Shown here: piece by piece, positions 1 to 10,599 of the stretch
Layout of the letters: every line of letters starts with the position of its first letter
Position numbering within the stretch: position 1 is the stretch's first letter
Assembly: GCA_950022295.1 (NCBI GenBank)
Contig: OX465601.1
Span: forward strand, 79,307,501 to 79,371,500
Origin: Bromus sterilis
Lineage: Eukaryota > Streptophyta > Magnoliopsida > Poales > Poaceae
Length of the DNA stretch: 64,000 bases
Direction of reading: 5' to 3'
Made by a program: the position numbers and the translations under genes
Notes under the pieces: generated by a model
The model's input: only the letters and a program-made list of their open reading frames with translations
Database searches by the model: none
What the model was told of the DNA's origin: nothing

Positions 1-839
1 AAATAAAATCCTAGAGAAATCTCACTCGTACAATTACAACGATGCTTCAAATCCATGACATTGCTCATACAGGTCCATTATTGCACACTTGAGCTAGATT
101 TATTGTGCCTTGATGGCTGGTGGGGCCACAACATTCAAGCGATAGCAAGGATCAAAATATCTATAATATTTTAGAATATTTAGAATGAAGAAACCAACAT
201 TTTTTTACGTATGTCTTTGTTAATCACTAACGTGGACCATAAATTGATGAAGCAAATAATCGAGAGGTCGACGATGTTACAAACCGTCTCCATGTTGACC
301 ATGATAAGACTTAGTTGGGCATGCCGCATGCAACTTTTGGCAACTTTAAAACTTGTCCAAAATCAGCAATTTTTTCAAGGCTCGTAGTGAGTCAGTAGTC
401 AACCAATTTTTTGGCTTACCCTAATATTGATATTTCATTTATAGTACTAAACCAAGAAATTGTCGCTCATCTACGATCCAACCCTCCCTTGCATCAGGGG
501 GCCTCTTTGAAAACTGAAGGTAATTGAGGTGACCTTTTCGGTTAACTAGGACAACACATTACGATCAATGAATACATGTAATACTCAAACTGTAACTATT
601 TTAGTTGATATCCTGGATTGTCATCACCCAGTGTATCCGGTTCAAATATGACTTGTAGGTACAACCATAAACAAAGGTATCACCAATATGTAAATGGTTT
701 GGTATGAAATCATATTACTTGGACCCTAGTAATAAGCATTGGGCATAACAAAGTCATAAAAACATTAATTCTCGAAGAATCATGATGCTAGGGATCATTT
801 CCCCAACAATTGAATGTATGTTACACAATGGATCTCATC
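1..839. other. Unclassified AT-rich sequence, no gene seen
   Basis: No convincing ORF, RNA gene or element boundary is visible here. Because the following 150 bases look like the end of a decayed LTR, part of this stretch is probably the body of that LTR, but I cannot show its start. Treat as degenerate repeat sequence. Confidence 0.4.
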
Positions 840-987
840 CAATCAAACATGAACAAAAAGTTGCTTTGTAGAACTACAGTGAAACCTTGCTCAAAACTAA
901 TTATCAACACCAGTTGCTCCTCATTGGATTCGACACCCTTACTTATCGAAAAGACTGTGATAGATCCCCTACAATTGTGGGTCATCA
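840..987 (+). repeat. 3' end of a decayed Athila-type LTR
   Basis: The last bases (GATCCCCTACAATTGTGG, then GTCATCA at 981-987) match the typical end of Triticeae Athila-type LTRs. They also resemble the end of the element C LTR, which on the minus strand reads GATCCCCTACAG then TTGAGGTTTATCA. The LTR ends in CA and is followed after eleven bases by a primer-site relic at 999. The left boundary is not resolved. Confidence 0.55.
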
Positions 988-998
988 AGATTAATTTC

Positions 999-1016
999 TA
1001 GCACTGTTGTTGAGGA
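999..1016 (+). other. Decayed tRNA-Asp-type primer binding site
   Basis: The 18 bases TAGCACTGTTGTTGAGGA align without gaps to the intact site TGGCGCCGTTGCCGGGGA seen at 42351-42368. Six positions differ and all six are transitions (G to A or C to T), the pattern expected from methyl-cytosine deamination. The distance from the LTR end (eleven bases) is as in intact copies. Confidence 0.6.
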
Positions 1017-1132
1017 GCGTATCGCTATTGGTAAGTGGAATTTGTAAGGAAACCTTTCACCATAGGTGTTGTTTTCTATTCCTGTTTGTTACTTTGTCTC
1101 CTTATGGAAGACTGTGCTCTTAATTCACTGTT

Positions 1133-1605
1133 TTGGGAAGGCCGCTTGATGAGGACATCCCTACTAATGTTACACCCACATCCCCACCAACTACACATAT
1201 TGGACCAGTTACTAGAGCATGCGCACGCCAACTAAATTATCAGGTACTTTCGTTTCTTGCGAATCTTTCTCAAGTTCATGAACATATGATATCAACCGAC
1301 CAGGCCAAGACCGCATTTGAACCCCAAACTTTCGTCAATCATTCATCTTATATTTGCAATATCCAGATTTCAATTCTTAGTTCTTGCTTGTTCTTCGATT
1401 GCTTGCAGGAATTAGACCTTCGTGGTCAGGTTGATCGTGCATCTGCGGGATCAATAACCTCTCGGAGTTGGTTTAGCGATCGCTAAGGCGCAACTTCATC
1501 GCACATTCGTAGTCGGGTCACCAAAGTCGTCTCCACATAATCGATCTCCACCATCTCATCGAAACATCGGGACACCTTCGCTTCTATCACCGCTCCACCA
1601 CACAT
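1133..1605 (+). pseudogene. Gypsy/Athila leader and coding debris
   Basis: A short reading frame from 1133 contains GPVTRACARQLNYQV, close to a motif (GP-TRARARQLNYQV) I associate with plant Gypsy polyproteins. Around 1405-1605 follows leader-like sequence (ATTAGACCTTCGTGGTCAGG and onward) that precedes gag in Triticeae Athila-type elements. The two pieces are probably remnants of the element whose LTR ends at 987 and whose gag starts near 1606. No intact function is possible. The assignment rests on motif memory only. Confidence 0.35.
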
Positions 1606-2035
1606 GTGGTGGAGAAGTGTCCTCCACCTACTGAAAATGCCCCCTTTGGAATACCTATGGGGATTGTTGATCATGTTATGGGTAACCGCTATGCAGAAGA
1701 TGGAACTAACCATCCCGGTGCTCACCTGCTTTATATTAAAAAATTATGTGCTCCATTTAAGCTTGCAGGTGTACCCAAATATGTAATCACGAGGAAATTA
1801 TTTTCATTATCACTGAAAGATAAGGATTGGGAGTGGTATAGGCTTCTGTATGATTCTCACTTATTGGATTGAAAAGAGCCCGTGTCTCTCTTTTATGCTA
1901 AATTTTATCCTATTCATAAAATACATCAAGGCAGGAATTATATTTATAACTTTTGGCCTCGTGACAGAGAGAGTATAGCTCAAGCTTGGGGTAGATTGAA
2001 ATCGTTAACTCTTAAATACCCCAATCATGACCTTC
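1606..2035 (+). pseudogene. Athila-type gag fragment (capsid region)
   Basis: Two blocks in the same frame carry a retrotransposon gag domain: KLCAPFKLAGVP, a WEWYRLLYDSHLLD segment, then FYAKFYP and SIAQAWGRLKSL. This is the capsid-like core that packs element RNA in the cytoplasm. A TGA at about 1870 sits where related proteins have Trp (LLDWKE), so a single G-to-A change explains the break. The fragment stops at 2035 because element K inserted there; the rest of this gag is not seen. It is a different subfamily from the gag of elements A, D and K. Confidence 0.7.
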
Positions 2036-3670
2036 TGATACGTCCCAAACATATCTATAATTTCTGCTTGCTCCATGCATGTTTTGTGTGATATTGCTAT
2101 GTTTTATATACACTTTCATACATTTTTTTATCATATTTGGACTAACCTATTAACTCAGTGCACCCAGTGCCAGTTCCTGTTTTCTGTTGTTTTTCTATTA
2201 CAGGTTCCCCCGTATTTAAAGTGCTCCAAAAATTCTGGGAAAATCCCATAAAAATCAGCGCTTCGGAAGCTTCCAGAGTCTCGAATGGGGGCCGGAGGGG
2301 ACCCACCAGGGCCCCAGGCGTCCTCCCGACGCGGCCAGGAGTGGGGTCGTGCCAGGGCGCCGCCTGGACCCATGGTGCCCCCCCGGCTTCCCCCCTTCGC
2401 CTATTTATTCTCCGTCCTCTGAAACCCTCGAGGACAGAACCTCTTTTCGCGATCTCGCCTCTGTTTCGCCTTCGATGCGCTTCCAAGATCGGGAGCGCCA
2501 GAAGACCTCTTCCCGGCACCCTGCCGGAGGGATGATTGACCTCCAGGAGCTTCTCCACCACCATGGACGCTTCCTGGATGATCCGTGAGTAGTCCACCTT
2601 GGACTATGGGTCCATGATCAGTAGCTATGTGATGTTCTCCTCCCCTCTTTATTCTTCATGGATTAGACCTTGTGAGCTGCCCTACATGATCAAGGCACAT
2701 ATGTAATTCTTTCTGTTGTTGCTATGCTGAGTTTGCTGGGATCTGATGGATTATGTGACTATGTTCAGATTGTGATTGAGTAATATATTTGGTTCTTATC
2801 TTTTTTATGTTTGTTCTTGAGTAATTATTGCATGTTCTCCGTTGCTGTTTATTGCTTTGGCCAAGTAGTAGGTAGTGACTCCAAGAGGGAGCGTTATGCA
2901 TGATTTTGGGTTCATGCCCCCTGACGACTAGCTTGAGTGACAAAAACATGAGTCTAGGGGATGTGTTGTTACCACAAGGGGGAAACAACGGTGCTTGTAA
3001 CCGCCGTTGCAAGGATTGTTTACTTTACGCAAAGTTCTTTTAATGAAGTTGTCTGTTGCTTTGGGTTTACACTTTGGGTGTGGCTCGCAACTTAATACCA
3101 GCGAGATGTTCTGGATATATATCTCAAGGTGGATGATTAGTAGTAGATGCAGATGGATTTCGGTCTACTGATTTTGGCGTACCGCCCATGCTTTTGAGCC
3201 TCTTCCTTTCTTTGTAGCATAGTTAGCATTGGTTTGCGCCCGTAATCCTGTCAATTGCCCAGCTGTGATTTGTTTACCTCACATAGCAGTTTTATCGTCT
3301 TTTGGGAGAGAGACATCACTAGTGAACATCATGGGACCCCGGTCCATATTTCCACCACTGTTACACACTCAATTTACTTCCTGCTTTTACTTTCAAGTTA
3401 TAACTATCACTATCTTTTATCTGTTGCATTTGACCCTTTGTAAACAGCAAGGCTGGAGAGATTGACAACCTCTCTGTACTCGTTGGGAGCAAAGTTATTC
3501 GTATATGTGTGCAGGTCCACGTCAACTCGTGCTAATTCTAGCGCCGTTGTCACCTACTTTTCATTGCTGGAGTCCTACGGGAGACAAACCTTGGTATCTT
3601 TACTGAGGGAAATTACGCTACGCTACATCTCAACCTTCCTCTTGGGGTAACCAACGAGGAGCCAGCATCA
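2036..3670 (+). repeat. 5' LTR of element K (family A, Athila-type)
   Basis: It starts TGATACGTCCCAAACATATC and ends at CATCA just before a primer site, 1635 bp, matching the other family A LTRs (13387-15031, 15360-17000, 40691-42340). It has a GC-rich block at about 2280-2390 and a TATA-like CTATTTATTC at 2401-2410. GC-rich ORFs in this stretch are non-coding. Confidence 0.88.
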
Positions 3671-3679
3671 AGTAATTTC

Positions 3680-3697
3680 TGGTGCGGTTGCCGGGGA
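3680..3697 (+). other. Primer binding site of element K
   Basis: TGGTGCGGTTGCCGGGGA, nine bases after the LTR end, differs at two positions from the tRNA-Asp-complementary site TGGCGCCGTTGCCGGGGA. Confidence 0.75.
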
Positions 3698-4393
3698 CTC
3701 CAATCTTCAAGATAGGGGAGTTGCACACTATCTTTTATCTTTGCTTTTTAGTCTTGTTAGTTTACCTTTCAGTTTTTATCTTCGTGTCCTTTATAAAAAA
3801 TCACAAAAAAATGCTTGTCCTGCTTGCTGCTACTATGGGTTCCACTGAAACACTAAGTTGTGTGACTTCACTAGTCACAACAACAATGATTTTATCTGCA
3901 CTCGTATTGCTACACCTGCCACTTCATCTACCTCTTATGAAATTAAACCTGCTTTGTTAAACCTTGTTATGAGAGATCAATTCTCTGGCGCTGGAGATGA
4001 TGCTGCTTTACACTTAAATAATTTTCTTGAGCTTTTTGATATGCAAAAGTATAAAGAAGTAGAAGGTGATATTGTTAAGCTTAAGCTTTTTCCTTTCTCT
4101 TTGAGGGAAGGAGCTAAAATTTGGTTTCAATCCTTGCCTAGGAATAGCAAAGATTCTTGGGATAAGTGCAAGGATGCTTTTATTGGGAAGTACTACCCAT
4201 CTGCTAAAATTATCCAATTGAGGAGTAATATTATGAATTTTAATCAATTGGATAATGAACACGTTGCCCAAGTGTAACGTCTCGGTCACACACCGGTTCC
4301 CGGCGTACACCTAGCGGGATCTAGACTGTCCCCACAGACCAACACTAGTCTTTCCTGCGCACTTTGTCCTCACTTGTGCGCACCTGAGAAAAA

Positions 4394-4489
4394 CTTCCCG
4401 GTCGGTCACCCATCCTCAAATTGCTCGCTAAGCACGCTTAACTTTGGAGTTCTTTGGATCTGGGCTCCCGGAAAAGAAGGTGCACCTTG
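4394..4489 (-). ncRNA. 5S rRNA-derived segment, left Cassandra LTR
   Basis: Read on the minus strand it contains AGATCC, AGAACTCCAAAGTTAAGCG and GGATGGGTGACC, all close to plant 5S rRNA, which carries an internal RNA polymerase III promoter. It lacks three bases present in the other LTR (CTCGCTAAG versus CTCCAAGCTAAG). It is not a ribosomal gene. Confidence 0.85.
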
Positions 4490-4533
4490 TTTATATGAGT
4501 AGTCTATCATTCCTATTAAGCCAGGATGTCACA

Positions 4534-4549
4534 TACACCCCCACTCAAA
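4534..4549 (-). other. Polypurine tract of the Cassandra element
   Basis: Minus strand TTTGAGTGGGGGTGTA immediately precedes the LTR start TGTGACATCC, the expected place for the plus-strand DNA primer. Confidence 0.75.
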
Positions 4550-4675
4550 GGAACCGATGTCCTCATCGGCCCACAGGAACGTTCCCTCTTGGCACACGTC
4601 TGTGCGTCCAGTGCCGACACATGTCCCACATGTTCGCGCACTGACCCACACACGCCCGTATAACCGCAAGGGTCG

Positions 4676-4687
4676 GCTCTGATACCA
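4676..4687 (-). other. Met-initiator-type primer binding site of Cassandra
   Basis: Minus strand TGGTATCAGAGC, two bases inside the LTR end. This is the standard site complementary to the 3' end of initiator tRNA-Met. Confidence 0.85.
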
Positions 4688-4810
4688 TTTGTAACGCCTC
4701 GGTCACACACCGGTTCCCGGCGTACACCTGGCGGGATCTAGACTGTCCCCACAGACCAACACTAGTCTTTCCTGCGCACTTTGTCCTCACTCGTGCGCAC
4801 CCGAGAAAAA

Positions 4811-4909
4811 CTTCCCGGTCGGTCACCCATCCTCAAATTGCTCCAAGCTAAGCACGCTTAACTTTGGAGTTCTTTGGATCTGGGCTCCCGGAAAAGAAGG
4901 TGCACCTTA
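4811..4909 (-). ncRNA. 5S rRNA-derived segment, right Cassandra LTR
   Basis: Same 5S-like blocks as in the left LTR, without the 3-base deletion. It is the better preserved of the two copies. The matching order of the blocks to plant 5S rRNA supports the Cassandra call. Confidence 0.87.
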
Positions 4910-5365
4910 TTTATATGAGTAGTCTATCATTCCTATTAAGCCAGGATGTCACACCAAGCTTGGGAATGAATGAAATCTCTTGTTAAGAAATGACCTACAC
5001 ATGGTTTGACTACTTGGATGGTTATCCAGACTTTTTATGCAGGCTTGAACTTTACCTCGCGGAACCTGTTAGATTCGGCCGCGGGAGGAACCTTTATGTC
5101 AACAACACTTGGTGCTACCACAAAACTATTAGATGAGATGATGACCAACTATTCCCAATGGCACACCGAACGAGCTCCAACAGGTAGGAAGGTAAACTCT
5201 GTCGAGGAGATTTCCTCCCTAAATGAAAAAGTTGATTTAATTATGTCTCTACTTACCAAGCAACCTCCTATTGATCCTCATGATATCCCTTTAAATTCTT
5301 TGGTTGCTCAAGAACAAGTAGATGTGAACTTTATATCTAGAAACAACTTCAATAATAATGCTTAG

Positions 5366-6542
5366 AGAAAGTTAGAGGCTCAAAAGTATGGGCAGTATGC
5401 CAAGAGAAGTAGACCGAAATCCAACTACATCTACTCACTAATCATCCACCTTGAGATATCTATCCAGAACATCTCGCTGGTATTAAGTTGCGAGCCCCAC
5501 CTAAAGTGTAAACTCAAAGCAACAAACAATTGCATTAACAAACTTTGTGTAAGGTAAACAATCCTTGTAACCGCGGTCGCAAGCACCGTTGTTTTCTCCC
5601 TGGTGGCAACAACACATCCCCTAGTCTCATGTTTTTATCACTCAAGCTAGACATTGGGGGGCATGAACCCACAATCAAGCATAAACGCTCCCTCTTGGAG
5701 TTACTATCTACTACTTGGCCAAAGCAATACAAAGTAACGGAGAACATGCAAGAATTACTCAAGAACAAAATATAAAGGGAGAACCAAATATATAACCCAT
5801 CACATTCTGAACATAATCTCATAATCCATCGGATCCGATCAAACACAACATAGCAACAGCAGAAAGAATTACATACATGCCTTGATCATGTAGGGAAGCT
5901 CTCAAAGGCTAAGAATTGAAGCACGATATTGGAGAGAAGACATCACATAACTACTGGTCATGGACCCATGGTCCAAGGGGGACTACTCACAGCACATCCG
6001 GGAAGCGCTCATGGTGGTGGAGAAGCTCCCGGAGGTCAATCCTCCCTCTGGCAGGGTGCTGGGAAGAGGTCTTCGGGTGCTCCCGATCTTTGAAGCGCAG
6101 AGGCGGCGGAACAGAGGTGAAAGTCGCGATGCGGGGTTCTCTCCGAGGGTTTTCGGAGCGAGGAGTAAATATAGGCTGAATGGGGGCACCAGGGGGTAGA
6201 CCCTCCCCCCTAGGCGCCATGGTGGCGCGGCCAGGGGTGGGGCCGCGCCCCCTGGCCTCCTGGGAGGGGGTGGCCCCCCCTCTGGCCCTCCTTCGGTGAT
6301 CCGAAAGCTTCCGTCCTGCTGATTTTTTATCTGATTTTTGTGGAATTTTTGGAGCTTTGTAAATATGGGTAAAACCTGTAACTTACAGACATCAGCAGAC
6401 AAAAAATGGCCGTGGGTGCACTGAGTTAGTAGGTTAGTCCAAATATGTGTAAAAAGATATGAAAGTGTAGCAAAACACATAGCAATTTCACCTAAATGAG
6501 CATGGAACAAGCAGAAATTATAGATATGTTTGGGACGTATCA
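5366..6542 (-). repeat. Truncated family A LTR, inverted relative to K
   Basis: On the minus strand it begins at 6542 with TGATACGTCCCAAACATATC and runs leftward through the LTR, missing about 460 bases of its 3' end. The junction with K's gag is at about 5366 with a few bases of microhomology. The sense of the LTR is opposite to K, so it is not K's own 3' LTR in a simple layout; a rearrangement or a separate truncated copy are both possible. Confidence 0.8.
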
Positions 6543-7093
6543 ATAAGTCACTATGACCATCCTAATATCCTACACGCCCTCACACAATGCGAGATGCCGT
6601 GTATCCACTAACGATGCCTTGAAGGCGCACACGAAACCTTTATAATCAAGTATGAAGCTACTCCACAACAAGTCGGAGACTCCCACTAACACCATGAAGT
6701 TTCACCACAATTGAATGTGGATTCGAGGTAGCCTCAAGCTCTCGGGGACTCCAAGTACCATGATTAACAAGATCCAATACAAAATGGACCGAGAACAAGA
6801 TTTCCTTTGGATGGAAGAGTAGATCTAAGTCTCCTCCGTCAATCTCTAGAAACTCAACAATTTTGGGTGTCTAGAAAAGGAGATCAGGCTCGATGAAGCT
6901 TTTGTCATCAATGGAGGAGAGAGGGAGCCAAGAGGTATGGGACAAGGAAGAAGACAATGCCCTTATATAGTCCCCCAAGATTCTATCCGTTATGTGATGA
7001 AAGTCACTTGACCGGTACAAACAGTCACGTAGAACGGTACAATTGAACAGACACAGTGAGCCCTCAAACCCTAGGGGAAACCCTAGTAGGTGG
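6543..7093 (-). other. Unclassified segment with a TATA-like promoter motif
   Basis: No ORF of note. On the minus strand it contains GACTATATAAGGGC (around 6960-6973) followed by a CT-rich run and a CTAGGGTTTCCCCTAGGG block upstream, as in plant promoters and LTRs. Its ends do not match the other families here. It may be part of another LTR, but I cannot pair it with a partner. Confidence 0.35.
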
Positions 7094-7154
7094 TGATACG
7101 TCTCAAATGTATCTATAATTTTTTCTTGTTCCATGCTTGTTTTGGTGACTTTGC
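7094..7154 (+). repeat. 5' tip of an Athila-type LTR, cut by element C
   Basis: TGATACGTCTCAAATGTATC and the following CTTGTTCCATGC match the start of family A-like LTRs. The match stops exactly where the LTR of element C begins, so this is the target of C; the other half should lie beyond the right edge of the window. Confidence 0.65.
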
Positions 7155-8560
7155 TGATAAACCTCAACTGTAGGGGATCAAGATAGTCTTCGCGGATAAG
7201 AATAACCCAATTTATATATTCGACTCAAGGGGAGCCAAAGAATACTTACAAGCTTTGACTGTTGAGTTGTCAATTCAACTGCACCTGAAATATACTTTCT
7301 TGCAACAAAATATTAATAGCAACGATGATATGGAAGTGATGGTGGCAACATAAATAGTGGCGGTGAAACAGCGAAAGTAAAACAACAAAAGTAAACAAGT
7401 AGTAACCAGCAGGATTGAAATACTGTAGGCTAGGGAGATGGATGGTTGGGCGCTGCTTGGATGAGAGTGAACATGTAATAGATTCTAACACAGGGCAAGG
7501 CACATAGAAAAGCAAGGATCCTCTAGGCAATATCAAACATTAGGCATGCATCTCGTAGGTAGTTGTACGTGCTTGTGATAAGAACTTGCACAACATCTTT
7601 TGTCCTACCATCCCGCTACAAACGGGGACAAAAGAAACTTATGGAGATTAAGGTGCTCCCGTCGAAGAGCACCGGAACAAAGCATTAACACTCAGTTGAT
7701 ACATGAAATCCTCAAATTATAGTCCATCCCCTTTGGTGTCCCAAGCTGTCACCTTTGGGATCTCCTGTTCCGGACCATAATAGGTGCATAAAACTCATAG
7801 ATAGGATCAAGAACACAAATAAACTCATGAAAACACAAGTGGTTTAGATCTGAAAACATGGCACTTGGGCCCAAAGTGACAAGTATTAAGAGCAACAAGT
7901 TGTAGCAAAGATGTTAAACAACAAAGTAGATGATAGGCAACATGCCCCCAACAATCTGACGAACTATTACATGATCTAACTCATCCAATACCTACCATCC
8001 CCTTTTCCTACAACAGGGAATTACTCACACGTGAAAGGAGGAGTCATGGAGGGATGATGGAGTGCTGATGATGATGAAAATGGCGATGATCTCCCCTCAC
8101 CGGAGGCCAAAACAGCCTCCAGATTAGCCCTCCCGGAGAAGAAAAGAGGGTGGCGGCGGCTCCATGATGAGAATTGGAAAGGCGACTTATGTTCTGGGGT
8201 TTTCTCGCGACAGGTAAAAATAGGAGCCAAGGTAGGTCACCAGAGGGGGTGGGACACACCCAGGCGGCCTTTCGGCGCGGCCAGGGGGGTGACCGCTCCA
8301 GCAGGGCACCTGGGGCCCCCTGGCTCCCCTCTGGCCCACCTTCTGGTCCTGGGTCCCTCCAGTTGCGTGAATTTTCTGCATTTTTTCTGGGAATTTTCTG
8401 AAGTACTAAAAAATCCATATTCTTGCACACAAGAAAACCATACAAGCAGCTCTGCTATAAACAGCGTCAGTCCGGGTTAGTTTCGTTCAAATCATGCAAG
8501 AATGAGGCCAAAACAATAGAAAAAGTGTTTGGGAAAGTAGATACGTTTGAGACGTATCAA
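7155..8560 (-). repeat. 3' LTR of element C
   Basis: 1406 bp. The minus strand starts TGATACGTCTCAAACGTATC at 8560 and ends GGTTTATCA at 7155. A GC-rich block lies at 8240-8340. A polypurine tract at 8561-8575 marks it as the 3' copy. Its sequence differs from family A apart from the first twenty or so bases and the GC block. Confidence 0.85.
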
Positions 8561-8575
8561 CTCCCCCAAGCTTAG
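8561..8575 (-). other. Polypurine tract of element C
   Basis: Minus strand TAAGCTTGGGGGAGT lies directly before the LTR start, the expected primer for plus-strand DNA synthesis. Confidence 0.85.
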
Positions 8576-10599
8576 CATATTGCTTGTCCTCAAGCAATTC
8601 AGTTCAACGAACTGGACGCGACAAAGAAAACTTTGACAAACTCTTTTGCTTCATTAGATGTATATAAGCATGCACTACGGATAGAGTTTAGCAAGTATAG
8701 AAACAATGCTACAAGGACAATGCACGAAGCAATCCTTCCTTCATGTGATCAATCACAAACGACGATGAGTAAATAATATGCTGCTGAAAATCAAGACAGG
8801 ATCACAATGCACATAGCTTGAACATACTAGAGTGGTATCTCGCTAGCCTCCATGAGTGAAGCAAAACATAAATGCAGAAACTCCTCCGGAGTTTTAAAGG
8901 AGACTAGAACTAAGAATTTCAGAACAATTAATATCACAATCATGCAGAAGACAATGTGGTACTTTGGGACAATGCACATTACACTCAGAATGACAATTAT
9001 GCTCTCAATAGTTGGTGCTTTGAAGAAAGAAGGTGGCGACTCTCGAACTGTGGCTTTTGATGGCAAGGTTGAAAACCCGTGGCTATAAGCAAAGACAAAA
9101 CATGTACCATAGCTCGTGGTTTTGAAAATAGAAATAAAATTATTTTTGGAAAGTGCAACTTTCCAGTCAACGGTAGACGGTAAAGGTTTCTCAATATCTC
9201 CCATACCAACCACATTAATGGCGGTTCCCATGTTTTTTTGTTTTACACTTATGTTCCCTTGTCCATCTATCATTTGACGGTCTATGGTGCCTTTTATTTT
9301 GCCTCAAGTATGGAAGGAAAGTTTGTCATTCCATCTATCATTAGCAGCATTTGGCCCATTTCACTCCATCATCAAGTATGGGGGAAGTGTAATTTTTATA
9401 AATTGTGAAACAAGTGAGAACTGGGCATTCTCTAGACCGGCCTCTGCCTCATAAATTTGACTAGTTAAAACTTTGTCAAGGAGTAAAACATTTTGGCATG
9501 GAAGATACTGATTTTCCCTCACCGCACCATGAGCTTGTACGGTTACAAAAAGGAAACTTTTGAATGAATTTGGAGATGGTACAAGAAAGTCTTCGTTAGG
9601 GATGGAAGGTAAATACCATATATATGAAGGTATGGTGGACTCATGTGGAATAACTGGTTTGAAAGGATTTTGGATGCACAAGCAGAATTCCGCTTAGTGC
9701 GAGCGAAGGCTAGCAAAATACTGGCAAGCGACCAACTAGAGAGCAATAACAATCATAATCATGCAGAGCGACAAAGCAACATTGAATCGGTCATGAAAGT
9801 GATATAAGTATTCTGAAATAAAAAGATCATCAAGGCATGACAGACTTTTTTATTCATAAACATGTGTGAACATGTGCCAAGTCAATCCAAGAATTCTCCG
9901 AAGGGAAATACCACTTCAATATGCCAAACCATGAATAATGCAATGCATGTAAATCATTTCAACAACACATTATGCACTCTAGCTATTTGAGATTAGCCAC
10001 AAAGAAAGCATGAACCACCGGGGAAGCATTGTAAACATAACACTATGTCGCTACAAGCCGGTCTCTAGATCATAAGTACATGCATATGTACAAAAGTAGA
10101 AACGAAAAGAGTTCATACCGTCTTTCCTTTTTGCATCCCTTCCGTCGATCTTCGTCATTACTGCCTTATCACTTGCACGATCGAACGTAGGAAAATATAA
10201 TCAAGTGCAAATGCCATCACGGACTCGAGCTGAACTCTGCAAACAAAGCAAACTAAAGAGAGAAAGGAAATCTTTTTGGGTTTTTTCAAAGGTTAAACGA
10301 AAGCAAAAGAAAGGAAAAAAATCTTTTTGTTGTTTTTGCAAATTAAGAGAGAACAAAGAAGAACAGGCAAAAACTTCAAAAAAGATCAAAGCGAACAACA
10401 CAAAACGGATAGTACAATGGAAAGGGGAGAAGGGCACGTACTCCCCCAAGCTTAGGCTTTTGGCCTAAGTTGGTGTCGGCTACTACGGTCCCAGGGAGCC
10501 TCCAGCTCCGGGGTGGTATTGGTGCGTCCACGGGTCGTACGAGGCTTCAGGTGCGTACACCTAAGTCCTTGGATCCTCCCATGAAGAAGGCTCCGCGCT
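8576..10599 (-). other. 3' non-coding region of element C
   Basis: About 2 kb between the accessory ORF stop and the polypurine tract. Only short, unrelated ORFs occur. The region 10205-10420 is strongly A-rich on the plus strand, and an internal polypurine-tract-like hairpin is found at 10441-10471. I see no protein similarity. Confidence 0.6.
10441..10471 (-). other. Second polypurine-tract-like motif with hairpin
   Basis: The minus strand reads CTTAGGC, CAAAA, GCCTAAG, a 7-bp stem with a 5-base loop, followed at once by CTTGGGGGAGT, the same core as the terminal tract at 8561-8575. It lies about 130 bases after the accessory ORF stop. A function as an extra plus-strand primer is inference. 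Confidence 0.5.

Larger units (their letters stand above)
4273..4953 (-). mobile_element. Complete Cassandra-type TRIM with 5S-derived LTRs
   Basis: Two direct repeats, 4273-4533 (261 bp) and 4690-4953 (264 bp), flank a 156-bp non-coding middle. Termini are TG...CA and the 5-bp target duplication CCAAG is at 4268-4272 and 4954-4958. The minus orientation is set by a Met-initiator primer site and a purine tract. Each LTR contains a 5S rRNA-derived segment, the hallmark of Cassandra (established knowledge). It encodes no protein, so reverse transcriptase and integrase must come from elsewhere. It is inserted in the gag of element K. Confidence 0.92.
3835..5365 (+). pseudogene. gag of element K, split by Cassandra and truncated
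   Basis: The frame opens at an ATG near 3835 (GSTE), shifts early, and continues from 3858 with FTSHNN, FSGAGDDAALHLNNF and KIWFQSLPRN, the same gag as in elements A and D. The Cassandra TRIM lies between 4272 and 4954. Rejoining the flanks and dropping one CCAAG copy restores a VAQAWE reading, confirming a simple insertion. Downstream, stop codons near 4970-4992 precede a readable stretch 5006-5365 (LLDSAAGGTFMSTTLGA, YSQWHTERAPTGRK). The frame ends at 5365 where an inverted LTR begins, so the linker and protease are missing. Confidence 0.85.

Noticed and set aside
2142..2597. GC-rich ORFs on both strands at 2142-2597 and equivalents at 5983-6543, 14448-14845, 16441-16879, 37252-37635 and 40791-41276
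   Set aside because: They recur at the same place in every family A LTR and come from the GC-rich hairpin and leader region; no conserved protein feature and no consistent frame.
4394..4909. A genuine 5S rRNA gene
   Set aside because: Only parts of the 5S sequence are conserved and they lie in TRIM LTRs with a target duplication.
8827..9273. 148-codon minus-strand ORF in element C 3' region
   Set aside because: Low-complexity hydrophobic translation, no similarity to known domains, located in non-coding 3' DNA.
10205..10468. Lys-rich ORF (87 codons) on the plus strand and its mirror on the minus strand
   Set aside because: Produced by an A-rich low-complexity stretch in the 3' non-coding region of element C.
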